In this document: piece after piece, positions 1-5,905 of the stretch
How the letters are laid out: each line of letters opens with the position of its first letter
Position numbering within the stretch: position 1 is the stretch's first letter
Origin: Bacillota bacterium
Lineage (GTDB): Bacteria; Bacillota; Clostridia; Lachnospirales; Lachnospiraceae
Assembly: GCA_023411225.1 (NCBI GenBank)
Contig: JAEYPA010000058.1
Coordinates: 1 to 8,539, forward strand
Reading direction: 5' to 3'
DNA: 8,539 nt
Translations under genes and position numbers: made by a program
Notes under the pieces: generated by a model
Database searches by the model: none
What the model was told of the DNA's origin: nothing
The model's input: the letters and a program-made list of their open reading frames with translations, nothing else

Positions 1-6
1 ATTCAT
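1..6 (-). CDS. Possible first two codons of a leftward gene cut by the window edge
   Basis: On the minus strand an ATG lies at 6..4, followed by AAT. A Shine-Dalgarno sequence AAAGGAG (23..17) sits 10 nt upstream, slightly long but acceptable spacing. A plausible sigma-A promoter (63..91) lies further upstream. These together suggest that a gene starts here and leaves the window at its left edge. Nothing can be said about the product. The downstream position after the GyrI-like gene, with its own promoter, suggests a separate transcript. Confidence 0.4.
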
Positions 7-29
7 ATGTGGGTGTCTCCTTTTGAACG

Positions 30-61
30 ATGATTTTATTAACCTGCCAGTTAACAATCAT
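30..61. promoter_or_regulatory. Imperfect inverted repeat in the leader of the left-edge gene
   Basis: ATGATT (30-35) pairs with AATCAT (56-61), and TTAAC (39-43) pairs with GTTAA (50-54), around a 6-nt centre CTGCCA. The inner unpaired stretches are unequal (3 nt and 1 nt), so it forms a hairpin with an internal loop rather than a strictly symmetric operator. It lies between the candidate -10 box and the Shine-Dalgarno of the left-edge gene. A role as leader hairpin or regulator site is plausible from position only. Confidence 0.35.
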
Positions 62-62
62 T

Positions 63-91
63 ATTCTATGGGTGACACTCATTTTTTGCAA
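63..91 (-). promoter_or_regulatory. Candidate promoter of the left-edge gene
   Basis: On the minus strand TTGCAA (91..86, 4 of 6 to the sigma-A -35 consensus) and TAGAAT (68..63, 5 of 6 to the -10 consensus) are separated by exactly 17 nt. Transcription would start near position 56, inside or just before the inverted repeat at 30-61. This fits the start codon at 6..4. It was identified by eye only. Confidence 0.45.
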
Positions 92-125
92 ACCCGTAAT
101 TTGTTACTTAACAGGAATGCTCCTA

Positions 126-758
126 TTATATTTTTTTGATAGGATGTCTGATTACGGTTTTCTGCCTAGCCTCCTCTACCTTTCTTGGATCTGACAGATA
201 TATCTCATGATGGAGACGGCTGTCTGAAAAATCATTTACATAACCATTTTCCTGCAGGTATTGGTGCATCTTTGCTACAGATGCCGGCTCATCATCAAAG
301 GCTCCAATATGCATAATCTGTACACACAAACCTTCATTTATTGTAAGAAATTCTGCTTTAGACAAATCCATCTTTTTCTTACTTTCTGCTTCCTTTACTG
401 CCCAGAGAAAATCCTCTTTTTGTATAAACTCCGGCAAACGAATCACAGAAATCCACTGGAACTCCTGCTTGTTATTATAATCGACACCATCTACACCCTC
501 CTGCCACCAGAACCCCTCCAATGGGGGAACCACATACTGAAAATAGCCTTCAATTCTGCGAGTTCCCTTATAGCTCATCTTCAAGGTGAAGGCAAGTGTA
601 TACAAAATACTAACGGCATTCTGGTAAGTGCCGTCCTTATCATTAGGATTCCCCTTTCCCCGAACTGCAATATAGTTCATAGGTGGTACCTCTACGATGG
701 TTGGTTTTTGTGGTGGGAAATATAGATATTTTTCCTCTTTCTTATAATCAAAAGACAT
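126..758 (-). CDS. GyrI-like small-molecule-binding domain protein
   Basis: The 210-residue protein is recognisable as the GyrI-like/COG4832 type, related to the effector-binding domain found in SbmC/GyrI and in BmrR-type MerR regulators. Characteristic pieces are an N-terminal VEVPPMNYIAVRGKGNPN segment (about residues 22-39), an aromatic patch EGFWWQEG (81-88), and a C-terminal HHEIYLSDPRKVEEAR segment (183-198). There is no DNA-binding helix-turn-helix, no signal peptide and no membrane segment, so it is a free cytoplasmic domain protein. Such proteins bind hydrophobic or cationic small molecules; the ligand and role here are unknown. The ATG start is supported by AAGGAG seven nt upstream. 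It is transcribed divergently from the GH3 gene, with a candidate promoter at 789..817 that carries a strong dyad over its -35. Family assignment is fairly sure, function is not. Confidence 0.85.
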   Translation of the reverse strand: MSFDYKKEEKYLYFPPQKPTIVEVPPMNYIAVRGKGNPNDKDGTYQNAVSILYTLAFTLKMSYKGTRRIEGYFQYVVPPLEGFWWQEGVDGVDYNNKQEFQWISVIRLPEFIQKEDFLWAVKEAESKKKMDLSKAEFLTINEGLCVQIMHIGAFDDEPASVAKMHQYLQENGYVNDFSDSRLHHEIYLSDPRKVEEARQKTVIRHPIKKI

Positions 759-788
759 CCTATCACTCCTTTACTATTTTATATCGAC

Positions 789-817
789 ATTATACTTCTT
801 TTAATAAGACATGTGTA
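789..817 (-). promoter_or_regulatory. Candidate promoter of the GyrI-like gene
   Basis: The minus strand has a perfect -10 box TATAAT (794..789) and, 17 nt upstream, TACACA (817..812, 4 of 6 to TTGACA). It lies about 30 nt upstream of the GyrI-like start codon at 758. The -35 box sits on the centre of the dyad at 799-830, so a protein bound there would block the promoter. Seen in sequence; not tested. Confidence 0.55.
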
Positions 818-830
818 TGTCATATTAAAA
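799..830. promoter_or_regulatory. 32-bp operator-like dyad between the divergent genes
   Basis: Two 14-nt arms, TTTTAATAAGACAT (799-812) and ATGTCATATTAAAA (817-830), are complementary at 13 of 14 positions and are separated by GTGT. The centre overlaps the -35 and the spacer of the GyrI-like promoter. The symmetry, the position and the absence of a GC-rich stem argue for a repressor or activator binding site rather than a terminator. The cognate regulator is not evident in the window; the GyrI-like protein itself has no visible DNA-binding domain. Confidence 0.5.
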
Positions 831-842
831 AAGTATTTTGGC

Positions 843-857
843 ATAATATAATATAAT
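843..857. repeat. Tandem ATAAT x3 within a short inverted repeat
   Basis: Three perfect head-to-tail copies of ATAAT occupy 843-857 and create two overlapping TATAAT boxes (847-852, 852-857). Flanking GCATAA (841-846) and TTATGC (863-868) form a short inverted repeat around it. It lies upstream of the GH3 gene. It may be an AT-rich promoter element or just low-complexity DNA; no matching -35 was found for these two boxes. Confidence 0.45.
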
Positions 858-867
858 AAGTTTTATG

Positions 868-896
868 CTTTCAATTTTTGCCAGTTATTGTATAAT
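868..896 (+). promoter_or_regulatory. Candidate promoter of the GH3 gene
   Basis: A perfect -10 box TATAAT lies at 891-896, 32 nt before the GH3 start codon. The best -35 at 17-nt spacing is CTTTCA (868-873), only 3 of 6 to consensus, so the promoter may need an activator. An alternative is TTGCCA (878-883, 5 of 6) with TATATA (900-905) at 16-nt spacing. Either gives a short leader before AGGAGG at 917-922. Confidence 0.45.
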
Positions 897-928
897 GCAT
901 ATATACAGATAAAATTAGGAGGTTCTAT

Positions 929-3145
929 ATGAAAGAACAGGAAATTAATCATTTAATAAAAGATATGTCACTAGAAGAAAAAATCGGACAGCTCCTGCTG
1001 TTAAACGGTTCTTTTATTTGTGATGACATTCCATTTGAGACGGGGCCAGCTTCTGCTTTAGGTTTTACTAATGAAAACAAAAAACTTTGTGGCTCAATCA
1101 TTAATATTAGTGGAGCAACGCGTATCAAAGAACTTCAGAAGGAGTATATGAATGAGCATCCTCATCACATTCCAATGCTAATTACACTAGATGTAATCAA
1201 TGGTTATCGTACAGTTTTTCCTATTCCTCTAGCACTTGGGTGCACTTTTTCTCCAGGGATAGCAAAGTCAGTAGCCTCCATATCTGCAGCTGAGGCAGCT
1301 ACAGATGGTGTACATGTTACCTATTCACCAATGTCAGATTTGGTAACTGACTGTCGTTGGGGCCGTGTTATGGAAAGCACCGGAGAGGACCCTTATCTGA
1401 ATTCCCTCATGTCCGCTGCTATGGTAACTGGCTATCAGGGAGACCATTTAGAGGAACGAAAACTTGCTTCTTGTTTAAAACACTTTGCAGCTTATGGCAA
1501 TCCTATTGCAGGTAGAGATTATAATACTGTGGAATTAAGTAAACGCTCATTATTTGAAGATTATATGCCCGCTTACCAAGCATCCATTGATGCCGGTTGT
1601 AAATTGGTAATGACCTCCTTTAATACCCTAGAGCGAATTCCTTGTACTGCCAATCAATATCTGCTTCAAGATGTATTACGGAACCAATTTAACTTTGATG
1701 GCGTAGTAATCACTGACTTCAATGCCATTTGTGAGTTGATTTTTCATGGAATCGCTGCTGACAAAAAGGATGCTGCCAGGTTGGCATTTACTGCAGGTGT
1801 AGATATTGAACTTTGTGGCACTTCATATATACAAAGCCTATCTTCTTTATTAGAAGATGATACTGAGAAGTCCATTACAATGGATATGCTAGATAAAGCT
1901 GTCTTTCGCATTTTATCCTTAAAAAATGAACTTGGTCTATTTGAAAATCCTTATAAGGATGCCAATGAGATAATACATAATTCCCTTACCTTGAGTAAAG
2001 AGAATCGGCATGCGGCTTTAGAAGCTTGTATAAAGAGTTTTGTGCTCCTTAAAAACGAGTCCAACATACTACCTCTATCCATAGAAAATTCTACTGCTTA
2101 CCTAGGACCTTATATAGAAAATAAAGAACTCTTTGGTATATGGTCCTTTCAAGCCTGTGAATCTGATACCGTTACCATAAAAGAGGGCGTTAAACAGTAC
2201 CAGCCAAATGCTAAATTTGCAAGGGGCTGTTCCTTACTTCCTGAGGGAGAGGAAATATATAGTTTTGGTGACTTTTCTTATACGAGCGACTATGTCCCTG
2301 GGGAAACTGAAAAGGATTGTGAGGAGGCTATAGCGATTGCAAGACATGTCAAAACTGTTGTCCTCTGTCTTGGGGAACACCGTTCTCAATCAGGAGAAGG
2401 GGGTAGCCGTGTAAGCCCAACTATTCCTTCCTGCCAGGTGGAGTTCTTAAAAAGGATTCATGCTGTGAATCCTAATATCGTCCTGGTGCTATTTACAGGA
2501 AGGCCTCTAATCCTTTCTGATATAGAACCACTTTGTAAGGCTATCCTCTGTGTATGGTTCCCTGGAACAGAAGGAGGTAACGCTATTGCTGATGTTTTAT
2601 ACGGCAAGTCTGAGCCTAGTGGAAGACTAACCATGACATTCCCTCGTCATATTGGACAGATTCCTATGACTTACCGAGAGCTAAGCACTGGCAGACCTCT
2701 TTTAAATCCATCAATAGAAAACCGTTTCTTGTCCCGATATCAAGATTGTCCAAATACGCCACTCTATCCTTTTGGCTATGGCTTAGGCTATACCACCTTT
2801 ACATGCTCGAATGTTAATTTGGACAAAGTGGTGCTAACGAAAGAGGATACCTTGCAGGCAACAGTTTCTGTTACTAATGTGGGACAAACACTTGGCAGGC
2901 AGATTGTTCAACTGTATCTGTCAGATCCTGTAGGAAGTGTATGCCGTCCGGTAAAAGAGCTAAAGGGATTCCAGGAAGTTGTGTTGGAACCAAACACTTC
3001 TAGGACAGTATCCTTCTCCATCACAGAACCGATGCTTAGGTTTTATGGAATCGACATGCTGTATCAAAGTGAACCTGGCACCATAAAAGTATATGTAGGA
3101 TTTGATTCTACCACTAATAATGTGGCAGAATTTAGATATGAATAA
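929..3145 (+). CDS. Cytoplasmic GH3 beta-glycosidase (beta-glucosidase-like)
   Basis: The 738-residue protein has the BglX-type glycoside hydrolase family 3 layout: an N-terminal TIM-barrel domain (about 1-340), a C-terminal alpha/beta sandwich (about 365-590), and a fibronectin-III-like domain (about 640-735). Visible landmarks are RWGRVMESTGEDPYL (143-157), KHFAAYG (184-190), GRDYNTVELS (195-204), the nucleophile Asp263 in GVVITDF, and a likely acid/base Glu490 in SQSGEGGSR. It would release a non-reducing-end beta-linked sugar with retention. Beta-glucosidase is the commonest activity, but beta-xylosidase and others cannot be excluded from sequence. No signal peptide is seen, so it should act on imported oligosaccharides or glycosides. 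The ATG is supported by AGGAGG six nt upstream. It appears monocistronic, ending in the hairpin at 3169-3214. One deviation is DVINGYRT (88-95), where relatives usually read DVIHG. Confidence 0.93.
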   Translation: MKEQEINHLIKDMSLEEKIGQLLLLNGSFICDDIPFETGPASALGFTNENKKLCGSIINISGATRIKELQKEYMNEHPHHIPMLITLDVINGYRTVFPIPLALGCTFSPGIAKSVASISAAEAATDGVHVTYSPMSDLVTDCRWGRVMESTGEDPYLNSLMSAAMVTGYQGDHLEERKLASCLKHFAAYGNPIAGRDYNTVELSKRSLFEDYMPAYQASIDAGCKLVMTSFNTLERIPCTANQYLLQDVLRNQFNFDGVVITDFNAICELIFHGIAADKKDAARLAFTAGVDIELCGTSYIQSLSSLLEDDTEKSITMDMLDKAVFRILSLKNELGLFENPYKDANEIIHNSLTLSKENRHAALEACIKSFVLLKNESNILPLSIENSTAYLGPYIENKELFGIWSFQACESDTVTIKEGVKQYQPNAKFARGCSLLPEGEEIYSFGDFSYTSDYVPGETEKDCEEAIAIARHVKTVVLCLGEHRSQSGEGGSRVSPTIPSCQVEFLKRIHAVNPNIVLVLFTGRPLILSDIEPLCKAILCVWFPGTEGGNAIADVLYGKSEPSGRLTMTFPRHIGQIPMTYRELSTGRPLLNPSIENRFLSRYQDCPNTPLYPFGYGLGYTTFTCSNVNLDKVVLTKEDTLQATVSVTNVGQTLGRQIVQLYLSDPVGSVCRPVKELKGFQEVVLEPNTSRTVSFSITEPMLRFYGIDMLYQSEPGTIKVYVGFDSTTNNVAEFRYE

Positions 3146-3168
3146 ATCGGAGTTCTTCCCAATTATAG

Positions 3169-3214
3169 AAAGAGCCGGAGTTTCTTTTCACAAAGAAATC
3201 TCTGGCTTTTCATT
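3169..3214 (+). terminator. Rho-independent terminator after the GH3 gene
   Basis: The stem AGAGCCGGAG-TTTCTTT (3171-3187) pairs with AAAGAAA-T-CTCTGGCTTT (3192-3209), with one bulged T and G.T wobbles, around a short TCAC loop. It runs into CTTTTCATTATTTTC. It lies 25 nt after the GH3 stop codon. Read on the minus strand the hairpin is also followed by CTCTTTCT, so it may serve the converging rtcB remnant as well. Confidence 0.75.
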
Positions 3215-3229
3215 ATTTTCTAAATCAAG

Positions 3230-3950
3230 TCAGGCTTTAAAATTGTAAATTGGTTTCATGAAATCAATAACATCCACTGATTCCTTGATTACATCAATGA
3301 TGTCATCTAGTGACTTGTATGCCATTGGCGCTTCATCTAACGTCTGTTCATTTACGGAAGTCGTATAAATTCCCTCCATCATATCTTTGTATTCTTCCAT
3401 GTCAAGAGTAGTCTTTGCCATGGTTCTGGACATCAACCTTCCTGCTCCATGTGGTGCAGAATAGTTCCATTCCGGATTACCTTTTCCAACAGCCAGTACA
3501 CTTCCTTAAAATCATTTCTTCGGTATCGATATAGTTATGAATAGTATGAAAGGCTTCTCCCTCAGATAGGTTAGCTCTGACAAGTAATACCTCTGCTATC
3601 TTTTCACGATTTCGTCTTGCAAATCTCTGGAAAATCTCCACATCGTAAAGATAGTCCTCCAAATAAGTACCCTATAAATAATATAAGTCTTCTGGCATAG
3701 TTGTTTCTCTCTTATTCCATGATATTTTGCTTAATGCTTTCTGGATTTCCTTTCTACGCCCTTGCTCTTTATAGGTTTTTATAATCTCATCTCGCTCTTG
3801 AAAATAGGTTTCTTTTCCTTTATCCAAGTCAATAGCCAAATGCTGATAGATCTCCTCCACCTGTTTCCCAAGATTTCTGCTTCCAGTATGGATAACTAAA
3901 TACTTTGTACCTTCTGTTGCCTGGCCCACCTCAATAAAATGATTGCCACT
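3230..3950 (-). pseudogene. rtcB: rtcB pseudogene (3'-terminal half of an RNA 3'-P/5'-OH ligase)
   Basis: Intact RtcB joins RNA ends bearing 2',3'-cyclic phosphate or 3'-phosphate to 5'-OH using GTP and Mn2+. The remnant begins at SGNHFIEVGQ (from 3950) and continues through YLVIHTGSRNLGKQ. An amber codon then lies in frame at 3674..3672, after which the same frame resumes with GTYLEDYLYDV and runs to FHTIHNYIDTEEMILRK (to 3501). There it loses frame: the reading frame shifts and roughly 20 residues expected in the family are missing. It continues as VGKGNPEWNYSAPHGAGRLMSR to the natural-looking end KPIYNFKA and stop at 3232..3230. The His of HGAGR (3451..3449), which carries GMP in RtcB, is retained, as are three metal-site His regions. 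The entire N-terminal half is absent: the frame meets a stop at 3965..3963 and similarity ends there. Three separate apparent short genes here are fragments of this one gene, started at internal GTG/TTG codons. Confidence 0.9.
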
Positions 3951-4273
3951 TCTTATATGTAGTTAGTATTATGCACCATATTAATATACACTATAAACTA
4001 CTGAACAAATACTTAAAGAAAATATTTGCAGTTACGCATTTATATAATTTTTTTATAAATACACATTAGTAACAAAATTATATTATCCAATTAGAGATGG
4101 ACGATGGAAATCGCTTGTTTTTAACTGGATATCAACATTTTCGTTATCGTTTAACTGTTTTCTCATTGAGAATTAAAAGGACTTTTATCGCTAATCAAAT
4201 GTTATAGATTTATTTGAAATTCCAAATTATGTATTGTACAATATAATTAATTAAATATCACAGTTATTCATAA
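3951..4273. other. AT-rich gap without a recognisable gene; holds a -10 box for the next gene
   Basis: Apart from the first bases adjoining the rtcB break, this 323-bp stretch shows no convincing gene. The longest open run, starting at ATG 4096 on the plus strand, is about 37 codons, has no Shine-Dalgarno site and matches nothing I recognise. A perfect TATAAT at 4242-4247, with only a weak -35 (TTCCAA at 4220-4225, 16-nt spacing), could serve the small membrane-protein gene downstream. The rtcB 5' half has been replaced by, or decayed into, this DNA. Confidence 0.5.
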
Positions 4274-4741
4274 ATGAAAAAAATATGGGGAGTGTTATAT
4301 TGTGAAAAAAAAGTATTAATAGTAGTGATAGTAGCACTTATGCTAATTGGTGTAATTTCATTCTTTTTGATTAAACATTTTGAATATTCTCCAAAAAGCT
4401 TTGAAAGTCTATTGGGAACAAACGAAGCCAACATTACAAAAGTTTTGTTGGGAAATGCGGACTACGGTGATGTAGCGGAAACTAATGATAAAGAAAAAAT
4501 CAAAGAGATTATTAATTTGATAAATAACAGAAATTATACCAAATCGAACCAAGAATATATAACTGGATGCATTTATTACTGCGATTTCTATTCAGGAGAT
4601 GAATTTAAAGTAAGAGTAAGAATATCTGGTGATGGTGATAATGTTAAGGTTAATTATACTTATTACAATGTAAGCAAGTCTATTTCATCAGCTTTACTTA
4701 CTAATTGGTTTGATTCGCTTTTAGTACAAAATAACAAGTAA
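4274..4741 (+). CDS. Small single-pass membrane-anchored protein of unknown function
   Basis: From the ATG the frame encodes 155 residues: a short N-terminal stretch, one hydrophobic segment (about 14-33, VLIVVIVALMLIGVISFFLI), then about 120 polar residues that would lie outside the cell. The outer part has a mixed helix/strand look, with DKEKIKEIINLINN (72-85), paired cysteines in GCIYYCDF (98-105), and RVRISGDGDNVKVNYTYYNV (114-133). I do not recognise the family. The ATG has no Shine-Dalgarno site and puts an odd MKKIWGVLYCE stretch before the anchor. A GTG at 4302 has GGGGAG nine nt upstream, but in this sequence that frame stops after five codons. One extra A in the A8 run (4305-4312) would make it MKKKVLIVVIV and so on, a typical signal anchor. 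The true start is therefore doubtful, though the body of the gene looks real and ends just before a strong terminator. Confidence 0.65.
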   Translation: MKKIWGVLYCEKKVLIVVIVALMLIGVISFFLIKHFEYSPKSFESLLGTNEANITKVLLGNADYGDVAETNDKEKIKEIINLINNRNYTKSNQEYITGCIYYCDFYSGDEFKVRVRISGDGDNVKVNYTYYNVSKSISSALLTNWFDSLLVQNNK

Positions 4742-4791
4742 TTAAAATTTTTGGCTATATCACAACTAAAAGTTTATATTTAAGATTTTTG

Positions 4792-4820
4792 TAGGAGAGC
4801 ATTTGCTCTCCTATTTTTAT
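4792..4820 (+). terminator. Rho-independent terminator after the membrane-protein gene
   Basis: A perfect 9-bp stem TAGGAGAGC (4792-4800) / GCTCTCCTA (4805-4813) with loop ATTT is followed by TTTTTAT. It lies about 50 nt after the stop codon at 4741. The T-run is present only in the rightward direction. Its quality supports the upstream gene being transcribed and real. Confidence 0.9.
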
Positions 4821-4871
4821 CTCGTGAAATTGAAGTCTGCTACTAATAGTCTATTCTTTATAATTGTGAGG

Positions 4872-5084
4872 TTACTTTTTCTTCTTTATGTACCACTTTT
4901 GATTTGGATTATCTACATACATTCTAACAACAGTACCGCAATTTAGGCAAATATCAGTCAATAATGGCTCTGATCCTATAAGAAATCCTTTTGAAAAACA
5001 TAACCCTACCCAACCTGCTTCCACAGATTGAGATGCCTGGATTCTTTCTGTTATATTCTCACTTCCGCAATACATGCATTTCAT
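4872..5084 (-). CDS. Small zinc-ribbon protein of unknown function
   Basis: The 70-residue protein carries two Cys pairs, C3-M-Y-C6-G and C46-L-N-C49-G, the layout of a four-Cys zinc ribbon, with the binding halves separated by about 40 residues. Between them is a hydrophobic, Gly-rich stretch (GWVGLCFSKGFLIGSEPLL, 24-42). The C-terminus is basic (KWYIKKKK). Its role is not known; such small ribbons can be nucleic-acid- or protein-binding. The ATG at 5084..5082 is preferred because GGAGG lies 8 nt upstream. A longer frame from GTG at 5099 would start just before that Shine-Dalgarno site and run through it, and is unlikely. The gene has its own candidate promoter (5119..5147) and is probably monocistronic. 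No terminator was seen after it in its own direction. Confidence 0.75.
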   Translation of the reverse strand: MKCMYCGSENITERIQASQSVEAGWVGLCFSKGFLIGSEPLLTDICLNCGTVVRMYVDNPNQKWYIKKKK

Positions 5085-5118
5085 ATTCTTTTCCTCCACA
5101 AATTTAATTTATGAGACC

Positions 5119-5147
5119 ATTATAGACCCTATTCCATTCAATTTCAT
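5119..5147 (-). promoter_or_regulatory. Candidate promoter of the zinc-ribbon gene
   Basis: On the minus strand ATGAAA (5147..5142, 4 of 6 to TTGACA) and a perfect TATAAT (5124..5119) are separated by exactly 17 nt. They lie about 35 nt upstream of the zinc-ribbon ATG. This also argues that the open frame running through 5104-5289 on the same strand is not a gene. Confidence 0.55.
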
Positions 5148-5244
5148 TTCCTGTTTTTAATGCATACTCCCCAATTTGCATCTTTAAGTTGAACAGAGAT
5201 TCTTTTGAACTTTTGATAAAATGCACAATAATCAAAAATGGTTC

Positions 5245-5298
5245 ATAGAAAAGGTGGACACAAATGGTTTTAAAATCATTTGTGTCCACCTTTTCTAT
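5245..5298. terminator. 54-bp near-perfect palindrome; probable bidirectional terminator downstream of the isomerase gene
   Basis: The left arm 5245-5266 begins ATAGAAAAGGTGGACACAAA and the right arm 5277-5298 ends GTGTCCACCTTTTCTAT. The 22-bp arms are perfectly complementary. The 10-nt centre GTTTTAAAAT continues the symmetry except for one G.T pair. The AAAAGG...CCTTTT ends give an A-run before and a T-run after the stem in either direction, the form of a bidirectional terminator. It sits 25 nt after the stop of the leftward isomerase operon. The unusually long perfect stem also suits a mobile palindromic repeat, such as a MITE-like unit. No target duplication is obvious. Confidence 0.6.
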
Positions 5299-5322
5299 AT
5301 AACTATTTTTTCATCCTATTTT

Positions 5323-5901
5323 TTAACAGCATAAATCATCTGATTTATCCATTAATTCAAGTGGTACTTCCCCTATTTTATTCACTTCAAATCCATTTTT
5401 CTTAAATTCCTCATAATCAAATGCTTCTAATTCATCACAAGCAAGTTTGTGAAACTCATAGAAATTTGGCCACCATTCATAGCCATCTCCTAATTTATGC
5501 TCTAAGAAAGCATCTGCAATTTCTTTTCCCATCTGTGGTGCAACATAGAATGCACCCATGGCAAGAACATTTACATCATTTCCAGTAATAGCACGTAAGG
5601 CGGCCGGAACACTTTCAACTACACCCGCGTTGACATTAGGACATTTACTTGCTGCAATGTGAATTCCCATTCCTGTTCCACAAAATAGTAATGCTCTCTC
5701 AAATTCGCCCTCGGAAATTTTTGCTCCAACCTTAAGGCCAATTCTGTGGTACATTTCCTTATTTTCATCATCAGCAGACCTAACACCAATATCTGTTACC
5801 GTCCATCCCTTACGCTTTAAATGTTCAACTACCACTTCTTTTAAAGGAAAACCAGCAAAATCTGCTCCTACCAAGACTTGTTTATCTTTTATGGTCTTCA
5901 T
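5323..5901 (-). CDS. RpiB/LacA/LacB-family sugar-phosphate isomerase, divergent
   Basis: The 192-residue protein has the Rossmann-like RpiB/LacAB fold signatures: VLVGADFAGFPLKEVV (9-24), the catalytic-loop FCGTGMGIHIAASK (73-86) with Cys74, and GNDVNVLAMGAF (107-118). Family members interconvert aldose and ketose phosphates. Two histidines usual in RpiB, that of the N-terminal D-H-x-G motif and that of HNDAN, are replaced here by Phe (ADFAG) and Gly (GNDVN). A C-terminal extension of about 50 residues (YEWWPNFYEFHKLACDEL onward) exceeds the usual 145-150 residue RpiB. The substrate is therefore probably another sugar phosphate. The ATG at 5901..5899 is preferred to a TTG 18 nt upstream because AAAGGA lies nine nt before it and overlaps the TTG. 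It starts four nt after the GH78 stop codon and is probably translationally coupled to it. Confidence 0.85.
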   Translation of the reverse strand: MKTIKDKQVLVGADFAGFPLKEVVVEHLKRKGWTVTDIGVRSADDENKEMYHRIGLKVGAKISEGEFERALLFCGTGMGIHIAASKCPNVNAGVVESVPAALRAITGNDVNVLAMGAFYVAPQMGKEIADAFLEHKLGDGYEWWPNFYEFHKLACDELEAFDYEEFKKNGFEVNKIGEVPLELMDKSDDLCC

Positions 5902-5905
5902 TTTA

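Noticed and set aside
261..725. 154-codon frame on the plus strand opposite the GyrI-like gene
   Set aside because: It is antisense to a well-supported gene, with Cys/Leu/Ile-rich composition typical of a shadow frame and no ribosome site.
843..868. AT-rich repeat and inverted repeat as a replication or CRISPR-like element
   Set aside because: There are only three 5-bp units with no spacers or conserved boxes; a promoter-region low-complexity repeat explains it.
3477..3929. Two or three separate small genes in the rtcB region
   Set aside because: Their apparent starts are internal GTG or TTG codons of one RtcB sequence; the first two are in the same frame divided by one TAG. They are better read as one pseudogene.
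4096..4207. Short plus-strand frame (about 37 codons) in the gap after rtcB
   Set aside because: It has no ribosome binding site, no recognisable similarity and is short enough to be chance.
5104..5289. Open reading frame of 61 codons on the minus strand between the zinc-ribbon and isomerase genes
   Set aside because: Its GTG start lies inside the 54-bp palindrome, it has no Shine-Dalgarno site, and it overlaps the promoter of the zinc-ribbon gene. The translation matches no family I recognise. A transposase remnant was considered, but no catalytic motif is present.
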